From assembly GCF_018531495.1 (NCBI RefSeq), contig NZ_JAHDTI010000004.1, forward strand, positions 248,001 through 312,000: a DNA stretch of 64,000 bases, read 5' to 3'. This document shows, piece after piece, positions 22,196 through 30,292 of this stretch. Positions within the stretch are counted from its first letter, which is position 1; every line of letters begins with the position of its first letter. A model generated the notes under the pieces. The model made no database searches and was not told the origin of the DNA. It was given only the letters and a program-made list of their open reading frames with translations. Position numbers and translations under genes: made by a program. The stretch comes from Nonomuraea sediminis. Its GTDB lineage: Bacteria > Actinomycetota > Actinomycetes > Streptosporangiales > Streptosporangiaceae.

Positions 22196-22792
22196 TTACG
22201 GGGGAGGGGGGTCGGCGAGGGCGGTGCGGAGGAGGGCGCGGGCGGTCCAGCACATGAGGTCGACGGCCTCCTCGCGGGTGGCGCCGGCGATGTCGGTGAG
22301 CCAGACCAGCGACTCGATCCCCGTGGCCGAGCGGATCGCGACAGCCAGGCGGTGCACGTCGAGCCGGTCGCGCAGGGGCTCGAGGGCGTCCTCGATCCAG
22401 CCGATGGCACGTCCGCCACGGAGCACCGGCTGGGCGGCACCCGGCTCCAGGGACATACGCAGGGACGCGCGCAGCTGAGGCTCCCATTCGAGCGTCGTCC
22501 TGGTGAACTCGCGCATCGCCAGCTCGAGCCTGGCCTCGGGATCAGAGGGCGCGTCCTCGGGCAGAAGCGACCGCTGGCCGACCTCAGGATGCGCGGCCAT
22601 GATCAGGGTTCTCTGGTTGGGGAAATACCGGTAGGCCGTGGTCCGGGAGATCTCGGCCGCCGCCGCGGCCTCCTCCACGGTCGGCTCCACACCCCCCGCC
22701 AGCAGCTCCCGCGCGGCCGCCACCAGCGCCTCCCTGGTCCGCGCCTTCTGCCGGGTCCTGCCTGTCGCCTCATATGGTACGGCCATGCCCAT
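22196..22792 (-). CDS. TetR family transcriptional regulator
   Basis: Repressor-type protein of about 198 residues. The N-terminal HTH reads T-V-E-E-A-A-A-A-A-E-I-S-R-T-T-A-Y-R-Y-F and is followed by a helical ligand domain. Several ATGs cluster (22795, 22792, 22786) with no clear ribosome site, so the exact start is uncertain. Divergent from the cupin gene, which is its likely target. Confidence 0.88.
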   Translation of the reverse strand: MGMAVPYEATGRTRQKARTREALVAAARELLAGGVEPTVEEAAAAAEISRTTAYRYFPNQRTLIMAAHPEVGQRSLLPEDAPSDPEARLELAMREFTRTTLEWEPQLRASLRMSLEPGAAQPVLRGGRAIGWIEDALEPLRDRLDVHRLAVAIRSATGIESLVWLTDIAGATREEAVDLMCWTARALLRTALADPPPP

Positions 22793-22800
22793 CATGGTAC
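22774..22800. promoter_or_regulatory. Direct repeat ATGGTAC x2, possible TetR site
   Basis: Two copies of ATGGTAC are spaced 20 bases apart, two helical turns, across the divergent TetR/cupin region. They overlap the TetR start codons. A role as operator is inferred from position. Confidence 0.35.
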
Positions 22801-22829
22801 TCTCGTCCCATGTAGCTACGGAGGATGCC

Positions 22830-23186
22830 ATGAGCCACGATCCCGCAGTGACCAACCCCGAGCTCTACCACGTGCTCTTCGAGAACGACCGGGTGCGGGT
22901 CCTCGAATACCGCGACGTGCCAGGCGACCGTACGGCTCCGCACCGCCACCCGGACACGGTCATGTACCCCCTGGCCTCCTTCACCCGACGCCTCACGGCG
23001 GGCGGCCGCCAGGTGGAGGTCAAACTCGAGCCCGGCCAGGTCCGCTGGCTCGACGCCCAGGAACACGCGGGCGAGAACATCGGCGACACCCCCTCCCACG
23101 CCCTCTTCATCGAACTGAAGGACCCCCGCCCCACCACCCCACCCACCACCACCCCACCCACCACCGCCCTCGGCCCCACCTCCTGA
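22830..23186 (+). CDS. Small cupin-like protein
   Basis: Single-domain cupin-like protein of 118 residues. The metal-site region reads P-G-D-R-T-A-P-H-R-H-P-D, and a second G-Q-V-R-W strand region follows; the second His box (A-Q-E-H-A-G-E-N) is compact. The last 20 residues are a Thr/Pro repeat. GGAGGA 5 bases before the ATG fixes the start. Probably controlled by the divergent TetR protein. Substrate unknown. Confidence 0.75.
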   Translation: MSHDPAVTNPELYHVLFENDRVRVLEYRDVPGDRTAPHRHPDTVMYPLASFTRRLTAGGRQVEVKLEPGQVRWLDAQEHAGENIGDTPSHALFIELKDPRPTTPPTTTPPTTALGPTS

Positions 23187-23245
23187 CACCCCTCGCTCCC
23201 GCACACCTGTATGGCGAGTTGTGGGCGCGGCAAGGGTGGGACGCC

Positions 23246-23394
23246 CGGCGCGCGGTGGAGAGGAATGTGCGACGGGCGTTGGGTTGTAGCCCGCAGGGAA
23301 GGCGCTCGGCACGCGGTGGGTGTGTGGTGCGGAGGCTGAGACGCGCGGCGGAGGGGAGCGCGCGACGGGCGGTGGGTGTAGCGCGGAAGAAGGG
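23246..23394. repeat. GC-rich imperfect direct repeat
   Basis: Two units of about 54 bases, at 23246-23300 and 23341-23394, share GCGACGGGCG(T/G)TGGG and flanking sequence. They lie in the gap between the cupin and TetR genes, where no gene is evident. Confidence 0.5.
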
Positions 23395-23429
23395 GCGACC
23401 GGCTCGCCGCCGATTCGGTCGCCGCGGTT

Positions 23430-24041
23430 TCAGGACAGGCGATGGGCTCGGACGATGAGGTCGGCGGTCTCGGCGGCGATGTTGTGGCGTTGCCGGGCGG
23501 TTAGGGTCTTCGTGCCGTAGACGCTGGCCACTCGACCCTCTGTGATCAACAGGTAGGCGAACTGGCGGGCGGTCCGGGCCGGGTCGGGCACGTCCAGTAC
23601 GCCGGCGGTCTGGCAATGACGCAGGTAGTCGGTCAGTTGCTCGTCCAGGTAGGGGGCGGCGGAGTCACCCCACTGGCGGCTCAGTTCGGGATGGTTACCG
23701 ATCTCGGCGATGGTGAGGCGGTGCAGCGCGGCCACGGTCGGGGAGAGCGCCGTCGTGAGGATCTGCTCGCCCATCCGGGTCAGGTCCTGCGTCGGGTCGC
23801 CGGTATCCCGTGCGGCGGCTGCCTTCCTGCCGTCGACCACGTCACGGGCGGCGGCCAAGGCCGCGAGGAACAGCGCCTGCTTGTCGCCGAAGTGGCGATA
23901 CACGGTCTGCTTGCCCACGCCGGCCGCGTCGGCGATGTCGTCGACACTCGCCGCGTACCCAGATCGGAGGAACGCTGCGGTGGCGGCGTCCAGGATCGCC
24001 TGTCTTTTCGCCTGGGACGGAACTCCGGTCACGAGGGACAT
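23430..24041 (-). CDS. TetR family transcriptional regulator
   Basis: Protein of 203 residues with HTH segment S-V-D-D-I-A-D-A-A-G-V-G-K-Q-T-V-Y-R-H-F and a TetR C-terminal domain. It is divergent from a flavin monooxygenase, and two near-identical palindromes lie between their starts. The likely circuit is repression of both genes, released by an aromatic or antibiotic-like substrate. Confidence 0.92.
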   Translation of the reverse strand: MSLVTGVPSQAKRQAILDAATAAFLRSGYAASVDDIADAAGVGKQTVYRHFGDKQALFLAALAAARDVVDGRKAAAARDTGDPTQDLTRMGEQILTTALSPTVAALHRLTIAEIGNHPELSRQWGDSAAPYLDEQLTDYLRHCQTAGVLDVPDPARTARQFAYLLITEGRVASVYGTKTLTARQRHNIAAETADLIVRAHRLS

Positions 24042-24055
24042 CCTACGCCATGACT

Positions 24056-24114
24056 AGACGAGACCGTCTCGTCTCGTTATCGTTCGTCGAGACAAGACGA
24101 GACGGTCTCGTCTT
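24056..24114. promoter_or_regulatory. Twin palindromic TetR operators
   Basis: Site 1 (24056-24074) is AGACGAGAC, one base, GTCTCGTCT. Site 2 (24094-24114) is AAGACGAGAC, one base, GTCTCGTCTT. Both are perfect and their centres are 39 bases apart. An extra GTCTCG/CGAGAC pair lies between them. They fill the region between the TetR and monooxygenase starts. Confidence 0.85.
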
Positions 24115-24134
24115 GTATTCGGGAGGGTGTTGTC

Positions 24135-25592
24135 ATGGACGCTGAGGTCGTCGTGGTGGGTGCTGGGCCGGTGGGGCTGCTGCTCGCTGCGGAGCTCGCG
24201 ATTGCGGGGGTACGCCCGCTCGTGGTGGAGAGGCTGGCCGCTCCGGCTGAGCAGCCCAAGGCCCGCGGTATCGGGGTGCTGGCGGCGGAGGCGCTGCGCC
24301 GCCGCGGTCTCGGGGCGGAGCTTGATCGCGAGCACGAGCAGGGCCTGCGGGCGCTGGCCCGCGACCACGGCACCACCAAGACCCACTTCGCGTGGATTCA
24401 CAAGATCGACCCGGACGTGGCCGATCCGGGGCGCCGAGGCGCGCTGATCGGGCAGCCGGCGCTGGAGCGCCTGCTACGCGAGCACTTGAGCGGTCTCGGC
24501 GTGCAGGTCCATTACGGATGCACCGTAACCGGCTGGCGCGACGGGCCGGACGAGGTCACCCTCACCATCGAGTCACCGACAACCACGCGACCACTCACCG
24601 CGGGGTACGTGGTGGGCTGCGACGGCGGCCACAGTGCCATCAGAAAGTTCGCCGGGTTCGGCTTCCCGGGGACACCACCCCTGATGACGGTCCGCTACGC
24701 GCACGCCGAGGTGCGAGACCCCGACCTGCTGCCACCGCCCGGCCGGCTAGCAGGCGGCACGCTGTTCCACGACGACGGGGTGATCGCGACCTTCGACTTC
24801 GCCGACACCACCCCCGACCGGTCGTCGCCGCTTTCGGCTGAAGAGGTACGCGACAGTGTCCGCCGCGTCGCGGGAGTGGACGTCGCCTTCGCCGCGTTCC
24901 ACGGCGGCCTTCGCTTCACCGACCAGGCCCGCCAGGCCGACGCCTACCGGCGCGGCCGAACCCTGCTGGCCGGCGACGCCGCCCACGTGCACTCCCCGAA
25001 CGGGGGACAGGGACTCAACCTCGGGCTCATGGACGCGATGAACCTGGGCTGGAAGCTCGCCGCGGCCGTCCGCGGCGCGGCGCCCGACGGACTGCTGGAC
25101 ACCTACACCGCCGAGCGGCATCCGGTCGGTGCCGCGGTCCTGCACAACACCCGGGCACAGTCGGCTCTGCTCGCGCCGGGCCCGCACGTGGATGCGCTGC
25201 GTGACCTCATGAGCGACCTGATGGACCTGCCAGAGGTCAACCGCCATCTCAGCCGGGTGCTGTCCGGCGTCACCCATCGCTACCCGCTGCCCTACCTCGC
25301 CACCCACCCGGCCGTCGGCGTGCACTGCCCACCGCTGACGATCGACGCCACTGCCCCGCTCGACGAACTCGCCGCCGGCGGGCGACCACTGCTGCTCCAC
25401 CCCGAGGCCAAGCAGATCAACACCGGAGGCCGGGTCGATGCCATCCCGATCGTGGCACTGGGCGACGAGCGGCTCGCCGCCGTCCTACTCCGACCCGACG
25501 GCGTGATCGCCTGGGCCGCCGGGCCGGGCGAAGACCTCCATCCGCCCGCGCTCTGGCAGGCGCTCGACACGTGGTTTCCGGAAGTGCACTGA
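24135..25592 (+). CDS. FAD-dependent aromatic monooxygenase (PheA/TfdB family)
   Basis: Class A flavin hydroxylase of 485 residues. The FAD motif is V-V-G-A-G-P-V-G-L near residue 6, the middle motif G-C-D-G-G-H-S is present, and G-D-A-A-H-V-H-S-P-N-G-G-Q-G-L-N binds the ribityl/pyrophosphate. Such enzymes hydroxylate phenols, polyketides or antibiotics such as rifamycins. Substrate cannot be read from sequence. GGGAGG sits 8 bases before the ATG. Controlled by the divergent TetR. Confidence 0.92.
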   Translation: MDAEVVVVGAGPVGLLLAAELAIAGVRPLVVERLAAPAEQPKARGIGVLAAEALRRRGLGAELDREHEQGLRALARDHGTTKTHFAWIHKIDPDVADPGRRGALIGQPALERLLREHLSGLGVQVHYGCTVTGWRDGPDEVTLTIESPTTTRPLTAGYVVGCDGGHSAIRKFAGFGFPGTPPLMTVRYAHAEVRDPDLLPPPGRLAGGTLFHDDGVIATFDFADTTPDRSSPLSAEEVRDSVRRVAGVDVAFAAFHGGLRFTDQARQADAYRRGRTLLAGDAAHVHSPNGGQGLNLGLMDAMNLGWKLAAAVRGAAPDGLLDTYTAERHPVGAAVLHNTRAQSALLAPGPHVDALRDLMSDLMDLPEVNRHLSRVLSGVTHRYPLPYLATHPAVGVHCPPLTIDATAPLDELAAGGRPLLLHPEAKQINTGGRVDAIPIVALGDERLAAVLLRPDGVIAWAAGPGEDLHPPALWQALDTWFPEVH

Positions 25593-25710
25593 CGGAACCG
25601 GCCTCGCTGGAAGCCGCCACGGTCGGCACGTCGACCGGGGCGCGTCGTGGCGCAGAGCACGCCGTGGCGAGCGGGCAGGCAAGCCGCGCAGGCGGGACGT
25701 AGAGCGGGGT

Positions 25711-25805
25711 GAGCGGGCGGGTAGGGCCGCGCGGGTGGGATGCGCAGCGGTGCGGGCGAGCGGGGCGGGTAGGGCCGCGCGGGTGGGGTGCGCAGTGGTG
25801 CGGGC
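25711..25805. repeat. Tandem 47/48-bp GC-rich repeat
   Basis: Two adjacent units, 25711-25757 and 25758-25805, are about 90% identical and built on GCGGGTAGGGCCGCGCGGG. A partial third trace, GGGTGCGCAGTGGTG, follows near 25830. They fill the 288-base gap between the monooxygenase and the Rv3235-like gene; no gene is evident. Confidence 0.7.
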
Positions 25806-25880
25806 TTGCGGGCGGACAAAGTCGTGCGGGCGGGTGCGCAGTGGTGGAGTGGGGCTCCGCGCGGGGCGGAGCCCCACGGG

Positions 25881-26549
25881 TCAGGCGGTTTCGAAGTCGG
25901 TGCAGAGCCACTGGATGCCGCGGCGTTCCAGGCGTAGGGCCAGGACGTGGTGGCGTTCGCCGCAGTTGACCAGGGCGCACATTTCGATGGCGCCGTCGCG
26001 GGGCTCCTTGACGTGGGGGACGCCGACCCAGGGTGGGCGGCGGGTGTCGATCATGCGGCCCGCCCGGACGAGCTCGCGGTAGGCGCGTTCGGTGAGGCGG
26101 TCGGCGACCGTCTCCGGTGGGCGCCTGCCTGAGAGCACCTCGGCGAGCGCCTGGGCCAGGCGGCGGAGCTTCCGCTCGTCCGGCAGAGCGCCGCGCGGTC
26201 CCCAGACCATGGGCCGAGGGTCGAGCGCCAGGGATCCCTGGATCTGCGGGCGATGCTCGTCACGATGCTCATCGTCGTAGGGAGGCTCCGAGCCGGTGGA
26301 GACACCGAGCCTGGGCTGCGAGGAGCCCGGGGAGGCTCCGTGCCTGGACTGCGATGGGGCTTGGACGCTCGGCTTGGGCTGCGAGGCGGTGGCGGGGACG
26401 CTGGGCGTGTGGTGTGAAGAGGCGGGGGAGGCGCTGTGCCTGGGTTGTGAGGTGGGGGCGGAGACGTTCGGCGTGGGGTGGGAGGGGGTGGCGCCGTACT
26501 TGGTGGGGACGGTTGGACTGGGGTGGGGGAGGTTGGGGTGCGGGGTCAT
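25881..26549 (-). CDS. Rv3235-like protein
   Basis: Protein of 222 residues. The first 105 residues are low complexity (Pro, Ser, Gln, His). The C-terminal 115 residues carry the conserved part with R-R-L-A-Q-A-L-A-E-V-L-S-G-R-R-P and a final W-L-C-T-D-F. This matches the Rv3235 family found near secA in actinobacteria; function is unknown. Start at 26549 is supported by GGAGGG 5 bases upstream. Confidence 0.8.
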   Translation of the reverse strand: MTPHPNLPHPSPTVPTKYGATPSHPTPNVSAPTSQPRHSASPASSHHTPSVPATASQPKPSVQAPSQSRHGASPGSSQPRLGVSTGSEPPYDDEHRDEHRPQIQGSLALDPRPMVWGPRGALPDERKLRRLAQALAEVLSGRRPPETVADRLTERAYRELVRAGRMIDTRRPPWVGVPHVKEPRDGAIEMCALVNCGERHHVLALRLERRGIQWLCTDFETA

Positions 26550-26751
26550 GGGCCCTCCGGGAGTAGGGGGAGAAGGACGGTATAAGGAGGTTTCGGCCCG
26601 GCCTGCAGATACATCGGACGCCAACTTCTTTGATTTGCGTGCCCATTCACCCCGGCTTGTGAAGAAGATCGCCTCAAGCTGGATCCCTCTCCGCCCGGTT
26701 CCATCGCGATTCCGGATCTTGGGAGTACGCCTTACGGGCGGTGCGGAAGGG

Positions 26752-28050
26752 TCAGGTTTCTTCGGGCTCGCGGCCGGGAGTGGGGATGTCGAGTTTGCGG
26801 ATCAAGAAGGAGAACAGGGCGTAGTAGACGACGAAGTAGAGCGCGCCGAAGGCGAGGATGAGCCCGAGCCGATGGGTGTTGGACTTGCCGGCGTTCAGGA
26901 GCATGTCGATGGCCCCGGCCGAGAAGGTGAACCCCAGGCGGGCGCCGAACTCGGACATCAGGGCCATCGACAGGCCCGTGAGCAGGGCGTGGACGGCGAA
27001 CAGCAGCGGCGCCACGAAGATGAACGCGAACTCGATCGGCTCCGTGATCCCGGTGACGAAGGCCGTGAGCCCGGCCGAGAGCATGAGGCCGCCGACGGTC
27101 TTGCGCTTGTGCGGCGGGGCGGCTCGCCAGATGGCGATGGCCGCGCCGAGCAGGCCGAACATCATCACGGGGAAGAACCCGGTCATGAAGATGCCCGCCC
27201 CCTGCTCCCCGGCGAAGTAGCAGTTGAGGTCGCCCGCGGCGTCGCGCGTGGCGCCGTTCACGCCGGCGGTGCAGGAGGGCAGCGTGAACCAGACGATCGT
27301 GTTCAGGAAGTGGTGCAGGCCGATGGGGATGAGCAGCCGGTTGGCCACGCCGTAGATGCCGGCGCCGGGCGTGCCGTGGGCCGACAGCCAGTCGCCCGCG
27401 CTCGTCAGCCAGTCGCCGACGGGCCGCCACAGCAGGCCGAACACCACGCCGAGCAGCATCGCCGCGAACGAGGTCACGATGGGCACGAAGCGCCGCCCGC
27501 CGAAGAAGGCCAGCCACGCGGGCAGCTTGATCCGGTAGAAGCGTTCCCACAGGACGGCCGCCACCAGCCCGATGATGATCCCGCCGAGCACGCCGGTGGG
27601 GTTCTGCACGCCGAGGTCGAGCTGTGGGCTGGGGCTGCCGTTGACCGTCGTGACGATCACCACTTTGTCGTAGACCGCGCCGTGCCCCGCGGCGTAGAAG
27701 AGCGTACGGCTGACGCGGTCGAAGACCAGGTATCCGGCGAGCGCGGCCAGCGCGGTGGACCCGTCGGACTTGCGGGCGAAGCCGATCGAGACGCCGATGG
27801 CGAACAGGACCGGCAGGTTGTCGAAGAGCGCGCCGCCGGCGGCGGCCAGCACCTGGGCCACGGGAAGGAGCCACGGCCAGATGGCGCCGAGGCCGTCCTT
27901 GCCCAGCAGGTCGTCCTGGCCGAAGCGGAGCAGCAGTCCGGCGGCGGGCAGCACGGCGATGGGCATCATGAGCGAGCGGCCGATCCGTTGCAGCACCGCG
28001 AAGGTCGAGGCCCAGATCGACGCGCCGCCCTCGGCGCTCGCGCTGCTCAT
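26752..28050 (-). CDS. PTS EIIC permease, N-acetylglucosamine type (second paralogue)
   Basis: Membrane transport subunit of 432 residues with about ten hydrophobic segments. The sugar-site stretch G-I-T-E-P-I-E-F-A-F is present. No EIIB or EIIA domain is fused, so it must use a separate EIIB such as the one at 31412. A paralogue lies 48 bases upstream, the two sharing most conserved blocks. Last gene of the leftward dasR operon. Confidence 0.93.
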   Translation of the reverse strand: MSSASAEGGASIWASTFAVLQRIGRSLMMPIAVLPAAGLLLRFGQDDLLGKDGLGAIWPWLLPVAQVLAAAGGALFDNLPVLFAIGVSIGFARKSDGSTALAALAGYLVFDRVSRTLFYAAGHGAVYDKVVIVTTVNGSPSPQLDLGVQNPTGVLGGIIIGLVAAVLWERFYRIKLPAWLAFFGGRRFVPIVTSFAAMLLGVVFGLLWRPVGDWLTSAGDWLSAHGTPGAGIYGVANRLLIPIGLHHFLNTIVWFTLPSCTAGVNGATRDAAGDLNCYFAGEQGAGIFMTGFFPVMMFGLLGAAIAIWRAAPPHKRKTVGGLMLSAGLTAFVTGITEPIEFAFIFVAPLLFAVHALLTGLSMALMSEFGARLGFTFSAGAIDMLLNAGKSNTHRLGLILAFGALYFVVYYALFSFLIRKLDIPTPGREPEET

Positions 28051-28060
28051 GTACCCGTTC

Positions 28061-28087
28061 CCCCCGGCCGAGCGAGATCACCGGGGG
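28061..28087 (-). promoter_or_regulatory. Intercistronic hairpin covering a ribosome-binding site
   Basis: On the leftward transcript CCCCCGG pairs with CCGGGGG, 13-base loop, and the second arm includes the G-rich ribosome site of the downstream EIIC gene. It could lower translation of that gene or stop transcription between the paralogues. Confidence 0.4.
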
Positions 28088-28098
28088 ATAGCGGGATC

Positions 28099-29424
28099 CT
28101 AACCTTCGCCGGAATCCACGTCGGGTTCCGGCTCGCGCCCTGGCGTCATGATGTTCAGCCGCCGGATCAGGAAACTGAACACGACATAGTAGACAAATCC
28201 GTATATGACGCCGATTATCAGGATGCCTAAGAGGTTGTGCGTGTTCGGTTTGCTGGCGTTCAGCAGCATGTCCAGCGCCCCGCCGGAGAAGCCGAACCCC
28301 AACTGCCCGCCGATCAGCGCCGTCAGCCCCATGGAGAGCCCGGTCAGCAGGGCGTGGACCGCGAACAGCAGCGGCGCGACGAAGATGAACGCGAACTCGA
28401 TCGGCTCGGTGACCCCGGTGACGAAGGAGGCCAGCGCCGCGGACAGCATGATGCCGCCCACGGTGCGCCGCCGATGCTTGGGGGCCGCCCGCCACATGGC
28501 CAGCGCGGCCGCCGGCAGCCCGAACATCATCACGGGGAAGAACCCGGCCATGAACTGCCCGGAGTGCTCGGCGCCCGCGAAGTAGCAGTTCTGGTCGCCG
28601 CCCAGGACGCGCCCGCCCACCGAGCACTGCGGCACGACCTGCCAGACGATGGAGTTCACGAAGTGGTGCAGCCCGAACGGGATCAGCAGCCGGTTGGCCA
28701 GCCCGTAGAGCCCGGCGCCGAGCGGCCCCAGGTTGGCCAGCCCCTCGCCCGCGTGGCTGATCCACTGGCCGAGCGTGGGCCAGATCCAGCCGATCAGCAC
28801 GCCGAGCAGCAGCGCCACGATCGAGGTGATCAGGGGCACGAATCGGCGCCCGCCGAAGAAGGCCAGCCACGAGGGCAGCTTGATCCGGTAGAAGCGCTGC
28901 CAGAGAACGGCCGTGACCAGCCCGATCAGGATGCCGCCGAGGACCTTGGTCTCGTTCTGCTGGCCGTACTCGATGACTCTGGTGAGGCCGCCGGCGTCCA
29001 CCTTGGTGATCAGGACACGGTCGTGGATGGCCGAGCCGGCGAACATGACCTTGGTGACGCGGTCGAAGACGAGGTAGCCGACCACCGCGGCAAGCGCCGT
29101 CGAGCCGTCGGACTTGCGCGCGAAGCCGATCGCGACGCCCACCGCGAACAGCAGCGGCAGGTTGTCGAACAGTGCCTTGCCGGCGGCCTCGACCACCGGC
29201 GCGACGTTCCTGAGCCACTCGAACCCGGCCACGTCGGCCAGGCCGCCGGGCGCGGGGCCGTTGGAGCCCAGCATGTCGTCCTGGCCGAAGCGCAGCAGCA
29301 GCGCGGCCGCGGGGAGCGCGGCGATGGGCAGCATCAGCGAGCGGCCGAGCCGCTGGAGCACGTTCATCACGCGCGGAAGGAACCGGCCTAACCGCGCGGG
29401 GGACGATGCGGTGGTCTCGTTCAC
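28099..29424 (-). CDS. PTS EIIC permease, N-acetylglucosamine type (first paralogue)
   Basis: Membrane permease of 441 residues with the same architecture as its neighbour and the motif G-V-T-E-P-I-E-F-A-F. A longer loop near residue 55 (G-S-N-G-P-A-P-G-G) sets it apart. In Streptomyces NagE2 with a separate EIIB imports GlcNAc; two tandem EIIC genes here suggest a widened substrate range or dosage. It follows dasR after 24 bases. Confidence 0.93.
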   Translation of the reverse strand: MNETTASSPARLGRFLPRVMNVLQRLGRSLMLPIAALPAAALLLRFGQDDMLGSNGPAPGGLADVAGFEWLRNVAPVVEAAGKALFDNLPLLFAVGVAIGFARKSDGSTALAAVVGYLVFDRVTKVMFAGSAIHDRVLITKVDAGGLTRVIEYGQQNETKVLGGILIGLVTAVLWQRFYRIKLPSWLAFFGGRRFVPLITSIVALLLGVLIGWIWPTLGQWISHAGEGLANLGPLGAGLYGLANRLLIPFGLHHFVNSIVWQVVPQCSVGGRVLGGDQNCYFAGAEHSGQFMAGFFPVMMFGLPAAALAMWRAAPKHRRRTVGGIMLSAALASFVTGVTEPIEFAFIFVAPLLFAVHALLTGLSMGLTALIGGQLGFGFSGGALDMLLNASKPNTHNLLGILIIGVIYGFVYYVVFSFLIRRLNIMTPGREPEPDVDSGEG

Positions 29425-29448
29425 CGGGCCTTTCCTCCGGGGAGTACC

Positions 29449-30189
29449 TCAGCCCCGTCTTGCGGGCATTTCCAGAATTGTGCGCAGCTGGTAGCGGTCC
29501 GCGCGATAGGTGGACACCCCGAGTTCCGCGCACACGCCACCCGAGAAGGATCTTCGCTGCAGCAGCAGTACGGCGCCGCCGCGCGGGAGCTTGAGCAGGT
29601 CGGCGTCGCTGGGATCGGCGATGCCGCCGTCGATGGTGAGCTCCCCGGCGTCCATGACGAGCCCGTACCTGCTCTCCAGCAGCTCATACAGTGATTTGTC
29701 GGACAAGTCGTGGTCAGCGAGATCGGGGGCGAGCTTGACCGGGATGTGTGCCCGCTCGATCGACAGCGGCTCGCCGTCGGCGGTCCGCAGCCGCTCGATG
29801 AAGTGGACCTCCTCGCCCGGCTGGATGCCCAGCTCCTTGGCCAGGTGGGCGCTGGCGCGCACGATCCTGCGGTCGAGGTCGCGCGAGCCGGGCTCCATGC
29901 CGCGGGCGCGCATGTCGTCGGTGAACGAGGTGAGCTGGAGCGCCAGCTCGATCTTGGGTCGGGCCACGAAGGTGCCCTTGCCGGGCACCCGGTGCAGGCG
30001 CCCCTCGGACACCAGGTGGTCGACCGCCTGCCGTACCGTCATCCTTGACAGGCCGAAGCGCTGACAGAGTTCGCGCTCGGACGGGATGGCGGCACCTATG
30101 TTGAGCTCGTTGCTGTCGATGAGGTCCAGCAGGATCTCGCGTAGCTGGAAGTACTTGGGCACCGGGCTGTCCGGATCGATGTGCGCCAC
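29449..30189 (-). CDS. dasR: DasR-like GntR/HutC transcriptional regulator
   Basis: Regulator of 246 residues. The N-terminal winged helix includes P-S-E-R-E-L-C-Q-R-F-G-L-S-R-M-T-V-R-Q-A, and the UTRA effector domain covers about 85-240. DasR represses amino-sugar uptake genes and responds to GlcN-6-P/GlcNAc-6-P in streptomycetes. GTG start with GGGGAGG 5 bases upstream. It leads an operon with two EIIC genes and is divergent from the isomerase, with a dre-like palindrome between. Confidence 0.9.
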   Translation of the reverse strand: MAHIDPDSPVPKYFQLREILLDLIDSNELNIGAAIPSERELCQRFGLSRMTVRQAVDHLVSEGRLHRVPGKGTFVARPKIELALQLTSFTDDMRARGMEPGSRDLDRRIVRASAHLAKELGIQPGEEVHFIERLRTADGEPLSIERAHIPVKLAPDLADHDLSDKSLYELLESRYGLVMDAGELTIDGGIADPSDADLLKLPRGGAVLLLQRRSFSGGVCAELGVSTYRADRYQLRTILEMPARRG

Positions 30190-30235
30190 GGATCCTCCCC
30201 TCGATCTGACCTAAGCGATGGGCTATGGTTCGTAC

Positions 30236-30257
30236 TGGTCTAGTCCGGACTAGACCA
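30236..30257. promoter_or_regulatory. Composite DasR (dre-like) operator
   Basis: A perfect 22-base palindrome made of TGGTCTAGTCC and its reverse complement. Each half resembles most of a dre site (ACTGGTCTAGACCACT-type), so two overlapping sites share one centre. It is 46 bases from dasR and 35 bases from the isomerase start. Confidence 0.85.
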
Positions 30258-30292
30258 CATGCCGGAAATGAGAGTCAAGTGATAGGGGCGAG

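Noticed and set aside
23107..23616. 169-codon minus-strand Arg/Pro-rich frame after the TetR gene
   Set aside because: It overlaps the true TetR end out of frame and covers GC-rich repeats; composition is that of a shadow.
26732..29533. Long minus-strand frame covering both EIIC genes
   Set aside because: Out of frame with two clear permeases and composed of Arg/Ala/Gly; no membrane segments.
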